From positions 1 through 19,541 of the forward strand of contig CAZJXA010000040.1 of NCBI GenBank assembly GCA_964549785.1: 19,541 nucleotides of DNA, in the 5' to 3' direction. A model generated the notes under the pieces. That model was given only the letters and a program-made list of their open reading frames with translations, was not told the DNA's origin and did not search any database. The stretch comes from JBEIUO01 sp964549785. GTDB taxonomy: Bacteria; Planctomycetota; Phycisphaerae; Phycisphaerales; UBA1924. Shown piece by piece: positions 15,591 to 19,541 of this stretch (its first letter is position 1; each line of letters begins with the position of its first letter). Made by a program: the position numbers and the translations under genes.

Positions 15591-16406
15591 TCAGACATCT
15601 TTGCCCTTGATGGTGAGCCTCACCGGGTGGCCGAACCACGAATTGTCACCGTCGGGACCGGGGTACTTCTTCTCGATCGTTGCCGCAACCTCAGCCATCG
15701 TGCCGCCGTGGTGCGAGTGGGCGACCCAGCCCGCGTTCACATCGGGGAAGTCGATGGTGCAGTTGTCACACTTGGCCGTTGACGAGAAGCGGATGGGGCA
15801 CCAGAAACTCTCGACGTTGCGCAGCATCTCGGAGGCCAGCGACCAGACACCCGTCATCCAGTCGCAGTAGAGGCACCAGATGAGGTCGTGACCGATCAGG
15901 CCGGTGAACTTCTGACGGCTGACCATCACCCAATCGGCGGTGCGATACTTTGGCAGTCGCACCAGCCACGTGAGCGGCGGGTAGACGATCAACTCGCCCA
16001 GCCGGACGAACGTGAAGATGGGCGCGGCGAGGGCCGTCCACCAGACGGCCGCGTGGTTTCTCGCTCTGCCGACACGCTTGTTGAGGCTGCCCACGATGCG
16101 CGGACCCTTTCGGAACTCCGGGTGCGCGGCCTCGTGCAGCCACCCCCACACCAGCACGGCGAGCACCTGTGAAACCACGGCCACGCCGAAGAAGGCCGTC
16201 CAGTGGTGAGCCTCGGAACGGGCCGCGACAACGCCCGCGGCCACCCATGGGCCGTGGACCATGAGAAAGACGATGGCATCGAGCCCGGGGGCGGCGCAGC
16301 AGAATCGCGATAACCCGGGCGAAAACTTCCCGATCAGGTGGAGCAGGCCCGCGAAAGCGAGCAAAGCAGCGAAAGACGCGCCCCCGAACCACACGAGTTC
16401 CATCAT
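15591..16406 (-). CDS. Multi-pass membrane protein with cysteine and histidine motifs, unknown function
   Basis: The 271-residue protein has three clear membrane helices (about 4-25, 42-62, 69-91) and a probable fourth (126-148). Its C-terminal half is soluble and carries Cys178-x2-Cys181, Cys203, Cys213-x2-Cys216 and a His cluster at 230-233 (HSHH). This set could bind zinc, an iron-sulfur cluster or haem; which one is not shown. HEAAHPE at 91-97 at the end of the third helix is a further possible metal or redox site. I do not recognise the family. The gene lies on the opposite strand between the two topoisomerase VI subunit genes, 72 bases from each neighbour, and starts divergently from top6A. 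Met1 (16406) and Met2 (16403) are equally possible starts. Confidence 0.85.
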   Translation of the reverse strand: MMELVWFGGASFAALLAFAGLLHLIGKFSPGLSRFCCAAPGLDAIVFLMVHGPWVAAGVVAARSEAHHWTAFFGVAVVSQVLAVLVWGWLHEAAHPEFRKGPRIVGSLNKRVGRARNHAAVWWTALAAPIFTFVRLGELIVYPPLTWLVRLPKYRTADWVMVSRQKFTGLIGHDLIWCLYCDWMTGVWSLASEMLRNVESFWCPIRFSSTAKCDNCTIDFPDVNAGWVAHSHHGGTMAEVAATIEKKYPGPDGDNSWFGHPVRLTIKGKDV

Positions 16407-16478
16407 GGCCGGAGAGTAGTCTTACAGTGTCGGTCTTTGGACGAGGCAAGGCCGGGCACACGCAAGGAATGCTTGACG

Positions 16479-17660
16479 ATGGCGAAGAAATCAGCGGCGG
16501 CGAAGTCGGCACCGGCCCCGAGCGCCGGCATGGCCCTCGTGAACAAACGGATCAAGGAACGCGACAAGGCGACGGTCGGCAAGATCACGAACCTCGCGGA
16601 CGTTCTGGCGACGGCGACGTTCAAGGGCAAGGAGCCGACGATTGAGGTGCCGACGCGCTCCAAGAGCAACACCATCTGGAACAAGAAGAAGCGGATTCTG
16701 GAGATGGGCGACGGTTCGCAGGACCGCATGCTTTTCAACCTCAATCAGGCGAAGCAGTTCATGCAGACGATGCTGCACGCGAGCAGCATCAAGGAACTGA
16801 TCGAGCGGGAAAAAACCCTGAGCCTTCGCGGTATGTTCTACAAGGCGAAGCACACGGTGGCGGGCACGAAGGAGAGCACGTTCGACGTGCAGGACGAGTC
16901 GGACCCGATCCTGGAAGACCTGGAGGTCTCGCTCGGTTCGCTGCGCGAAGAGCTGCACATCTTCGCGAAGAAGGCGGGGACGATCGTCGGGCCGCTCACC
17001 ATCATCGATCGGGGGGCCGGTTCGGCGGACGAGATTGACTGCCGGCGGATGGGGTCGGGCGGGTACGCGATCCCCAGCATCGTGGAGCCGGACATCATCG
17101 AGTTCAAGAAGTGCGAGGCCAAGTTCGTGCTGCACGTCGAAAAGAACACGGTGTGGAGCCGCTTCAACGAGGACCGGTTCTGGGAGAAGCACAATTGCAT
17201 TCTGACGGAGGGGGGCGGGCAGCCGCCGCGGGGTGTGCGGCGGATGCTGCGGCGCCTGAACCAGGAACTGAAGTTGCCGGTGTACTGCCTGCTGGACTGC
17301 GACCCGTGGGGGCATTACATCTATTCGGTCATCAAGCAGGGCTCGATATCGCTCGCCTTTGAGTCGGAGCGTCTGGCGATACCGGATGCAAAGTTCATCG
17401 GCGTCCGGGCGCAGGACTACATCGACTGCGAACTGTCGGACGATGTCAAGATCGACCTCACGGACACCGACATCAAGCGGGCCAAGGAAATCGCGGCGTA
17501 CCCGTGGTTCGAGGGGCACAAGGGTTGGCAGAAGGAAATCACGGGGCTGCTGCGGAACGGGTTCAAGATGGAAGTGGAAGCCCTGATCACCAAGGACATC
17601 TCGTATGTGACGGAGGAGTACGTGCCGATGAAGTTGAAGCAGAAGGACTGGCTGGAGTAA
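16479..17660 (+). CDS. top6A: DNA topoisomerase VI subunit A (DNA-cleaving, Spo11-like)
   Basis: Cleaves both DNA strands and stays linked to the ends through a tyrosine; homologous to the meiotic protein Spo11. The 393-residue product has the winged-helix (5Y-CAP) region with SLRGMFY (115-121), where Tyr121 is the expected nucleophile. The Toprim domain follows, with Glu221 in HVEKN (219-223) and DCDPWG (273-278), whose Asp273 and Asp275 should bind magnesium. The first 60 residues are a Lys/Ala-rich leader that resembles linker. The open frame extends upstream to 16338, but that part covers the start of the opposite gene. The ATG at 16479 has AAGGA at 16464-16468 and gives a product of normal length. 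It works with subunit B as an A2B2 enzyme. The frame ends 12 bases before the convergent phosphofructokinase gene. Confidence 0.97.
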   Translation: MAKKSAAAKSAPAPSAGMALVNKRIKERDKATVGKITNLADVLATATFKGKEPTIEVPTRSKSNTIWNKKKRILEMGDGSQDRMLFNLNQAKQFMQTMLHASSIKELIEREKTLSLRGMFYKAKHTVAGTKESTFDVQDESDPILEDLEVSLGSLREELHIFAKKAGTIVGPLTIIDRGAGSADEIDCRRMGSGGYAIPSIVEPDIIEFKKCEAKFVLHVEKNTVWSRFNEDRFWEKHNCILTEGGGQPPRGVRRMLRRLNQELKLPVYCLLDCDPWGHYIYSVIKQGSISLAFESERLAIPDAKFIGVRAQDYIDCELSDDVKIDLTDTDIKRAKEIAAYPWFEGHKGWQKEITGLLRNGFKMEVEALITKDISYVTEEYVPMKLKQKDWLE

Positions 17661-17672
17661 ACCGGACGCCGA

Positions 17673-18773
17673 TCAATCGCCGAAACTGGCGCCCACGGCG
17701 CGGGCGGCCTGGATGACGGGGTCCGCGGGGGTGACGAGGCGTTGCTTGTTGGCGAGCAGCTCGAGCGGCACGCTGGTCAGTTTGCCGTTCTGCACCGCGA
17801 CCATCCGGCCCGCGTTGCCTTCGCGGAGCAGGGTCATGGCGTGATTGCCGAGAAGGGTTGAGAGCACGCGGTCGCCGGGCACCGGGGTTCCGCCGCGCTG
17901 CACATGGCCGAGGACGGTGTAGCGGCTCTCCACACCGGTACGGACTTCGATCTCATCCGCAAGATACTTGGCGATGCCGCCCAGGCGGATGGGGTCGGTG
18001 CTTGTGAGATCGACTCTGGAGACCAGTTGCTTGCCCCCGACGGGCTTGGCGCCTTCGCTGACGCACACCAGTGTTGAGTGCTTGCCCCGACCGCTGCGGG
18101 CGCGAACGACGTCGCACACCGCGTCGACCGTGAAGGGAACTTCCGGCAGCAAGATAACGTCTGCGGCCCCCGCCACGCCCGAGTGCAGGGCGATCCAACC
18201 CGCGTTGCGGCCCATGACTTCGACGACCATGGCGCGGTGATGGCTGTCGGCGGTGGTCCGGACCTTATCGAGGGCATCCGTGGCCGTGTTCACGGCCGTC
18301 GCGAACCCGAACGTGATCTCGGTGCCTTCGATGTCGTTATCGATGGTCTTGGGCACGCCCACGATGGGGACGCCCATCTTGTGGAAGTCGTTGGCGATCG
18401 TGAGCGTGCCGTCGCCGCCGATGACGACCATGGCCTCGATTCCGAGTTGCTTGAGGTTCGCGAAACAGACGTCGCGGACGTCCTTGAACGCCGGTGTGCC
18501 GTCGGCGTTCTTTCCCACCACATGCCGGGCGGGGTTGGCCTTGTTGTTCGACCCTAAGATCGTGCCGCCGCGATTGATGAGGCCTGAAAGGTCGCTCTCC
18601 ATCAATTGCTTCGATCGGTTCTCGATCAGACCCAGGAAGCCGTCCTCGATGCCGACGACCTCGATGCCGCAGAAGAAGGCATCGCGCGCGACAGCCCGGA
18701 TAACGGCGTTAAGGCCGGGGCAGTCACCGCCTCCGGTGAGAACACCAAGGCGACGGATGATGGGGCACGACAT
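17673..18773 (-). CDS. 6-phosphofructokinase, predicted ATP-dependent
   Basis: Phosphorylates fructose 6-phosphate to fructose 1,6-bisphosphate, the committed step of glycolysis. From ATG 18773 the product has 366 residues; longer starts (ATG 18788, GTG 18800) are possible and none has a clear ribosome binding site. Motifs: LTGGGDCPGLN (12-22), IGGDGT (118-123), PKTIDNDI (141-148) with catalytic Asp145, EVMGRNAGW (185-193) and LGHVQRGGTPVPGDR (288-302). Gly122 at the position of E. coli Gly104 predicts ATP as donor, since pyrophosphate enzymes carry Asp there. Lys142, in place of E. coli Gly124, is the residue usual in pyrophosphate enzymes; the Gly/Lys pair is known from the actinobacterial-type (group III) ATP enzymes. 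The gene converges on top6A with only 12 bases between the stops and has no visible functional link to it. Confidence 0.95.
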   Translation of the reverse strand: MSCPIIRRLGVLTGGGDCPGLNAVIRAVARDAFFCGIEVVGIEDGFLGLIENRSKQLMESDLSGLINRGGTILGSNNKANPARHVVGKNADGTPAFKDVRDVCFANLKQLGIEAMVVIGGDGTLTIANDFHKMGVPIVGVPKTIDNDIEGTEITFGFATAVNTATDALDKVRTTADSHHRAMVVEVMGRNAGWIALHSGVAGAADVILLPEVPFTVDAVCDVVRARSGRGKHSTLVCVSEGAKPVGGKQLVSRVDLTSTDPIRLGGIAKYLADEIEVRTGVESRYTVLGHVQRGGTPVPGDRVLSTLLGNHAMTLLREGNAGRMVAVQNGKLTSVPLELLANKQRLVTPADPVIQAARAVGASFGD

Positions 18774-18893
18774 GGCGTGGTCAGGCATGAGATAAGTCAC
18801 AAAACGTCACAAGAAGTCAGAAAGGAAACGGTGCGAAGTCACCCGGCACCCAGCACCCACTCCTAGCCATATCGGTCATTTTCCCGACCGCCG

Positions 18894-19541
18894 TCAACCC
18901 CTCAGCATCCATATGACGCCGAGCGTGGCCCCCGCCACCAGCACCCACAACACCGTGGCCTGCACCACCGCCCGCCACCCGACCTCGGCCAGCACTTTGC
19001 GCGTAAGGCCTGTTCCGATCAGGAACAGCGCGATTTGGAAGCCGCTCGCCGCGACGGCCTTGATCTCCGGCGCGGCGGCCGCGATTGCCGGGACGAACGT
19101 GCGAACCACACTGGCCGCCACAAACCACAGAATAAACCATGGGAACGGGCTTTTGATCCGTGGCACGGGCATCGTGCCCTTGATCCGCTCCGCAGCCCCA
19201 ACTTCCGCTGTCACCGCCGCCACCCGCGCACGCTTCGCCGCGAGATACCCAAACCACAACGCAATCGGGAATATCCACACCACCCGCGTCAACTTCACCA
19301 CGTTGGCGGTGTCGATCGCCGATTCATCGCCCGACGGACCCGCGAACGCCCGCGCTGCGCCCCCCACCGACGCCACATCGTGCAGCGCCACTCCCGCCCA
19401 AGTCCCGAACTCCTGAGCCGTCAGCCCGATGCCGCGCCCGATCAACGGCAACACCAACAGGCCCACGGCATTTAATATGAAGATCGCCCCCGTGGCCACC
19501 GCGATCGAACCGGCCCGGGCCCCGATCGCACTCCCCACCGC
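18894..19541 (-). CDS. YeiH-family putative transporter, C-terminal part (N-terminus beyond right edge)
   Basis: The frame is open to the right edge, so only the last 215 residues are visible. The fragment has several hydrophobic helices and the YeiH/UPF0324 signature region GTWAGVALHDVASVGGAA, where the family usually has AG-x-A-x-HD followed by S/T-S-V and small residues. Near the end is the helix SGFQIALFLIGTGL and a final helix rich in Val and Leu. The family is described as putative sulfate exporters in databases; other members have been linked to taurine or sulfite use, so the substrate is uncertain. The stop (TGA at 18894-18896) lies about 120 bases from the phosphofructokinase start on the same strand. 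A separate promoter for that gene would have to lie in this gap; I see no good one. Confidence 0.88.
   Translation of the reverse strand, partial: AVGSAIGARAGSIAVATGAIFILNAVGLLVLPLIGRGIGLTAQEFGTWAGVALHDVASVGGAARAFAGPSGDESAIDTANVVKLTRVVWIFPIALWFGYLAAKRARVAAVTAEVGAAERIKGTMPVPRIKSPFPWFILWFVAASVVRTFVPAIAAAAPEIKAVAASGFQIALFLIGTGLTRKVLAEVGWRAVVQATVLWVLVAGATLGVIWMLRG

Noticed and set aside
16407..16478. Possible minus-strand promoter (TTGCCT, 17-base spacer, TGTAAG) for the membrane protein at 15591-16406
   Set aside because: Each box matches only four of six bases and the leader would be about ten bases or less; too weak to list.

Overview
The window looks like a chromosomal stretch of a high-GC bacterium, most probably a planctomycete and perhaps Phycisphaerae. 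This is inferred from a von Willebrand factor A (VWA) / ExbB / ExbD / TPR operon of a kind common in that phylum, next to ordinary bacterial pyrH and frr. I saw no tRNA, rRNA, CRISPR array, insertion sequence or phage gene. Base composition is even and genes are packed closely; the longest gene-free stretch is about 250 bases.

Left half (1-10657, minus strand): one operon-like run of eight genes, read from right to left. The order is a VWA protein with a TonB-like membrane helix, an exported 414-residue protein, ExbB/TolQ, ExbD, a second different ExbD, an exported 907-residue helical-repeat protein, a 1040-residue single-pass membrane protein, and an exported protein with two CxxC pairs that runs off the left edge. 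Six of the seven junctions overlap, five of them by exactly four bases, so the eight proteins are probably made together. The set looks like a Tol/Ton-type proton-motive-force machine in which a VWA protein replaces TonB or TolA. This is the best candidate here for an undescribed system.

Middle (10658-13072): pyrH (UMP kinase) and frr (ribosome recycling factor) are adjacent on the plus strand, the usual bacterial pair but without rpsB-tsf upstream. A small DoxX-like membrane protein faces them, with a possible terminator between.

Right half (13073-19541): both subunits of a type IIB DNA topoisomerase (topoisomerase VI), normally an archaeal and plant enzyme, lie on the plus strand. Subunit B comes first, then a minus-strand cysteine-rich membrane protein, then subunit A. 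Both subunits keep their catalytic motifs. A 6-phosphofructokinase with an ATP-type signature follows on the minus strand. At the right edge is the C-terminal part of a YeiH-family transporter.

Several starts were moved from the longest open frame because of four-base overlaps, ribosome binding sites or conflict with a neighbour. These are the 1040-residue protein (4040), ExbB (TTG, 8430), frr (11888), top6B (TTG, 13209), top6A (16479) and phosphofructokinase (18773).
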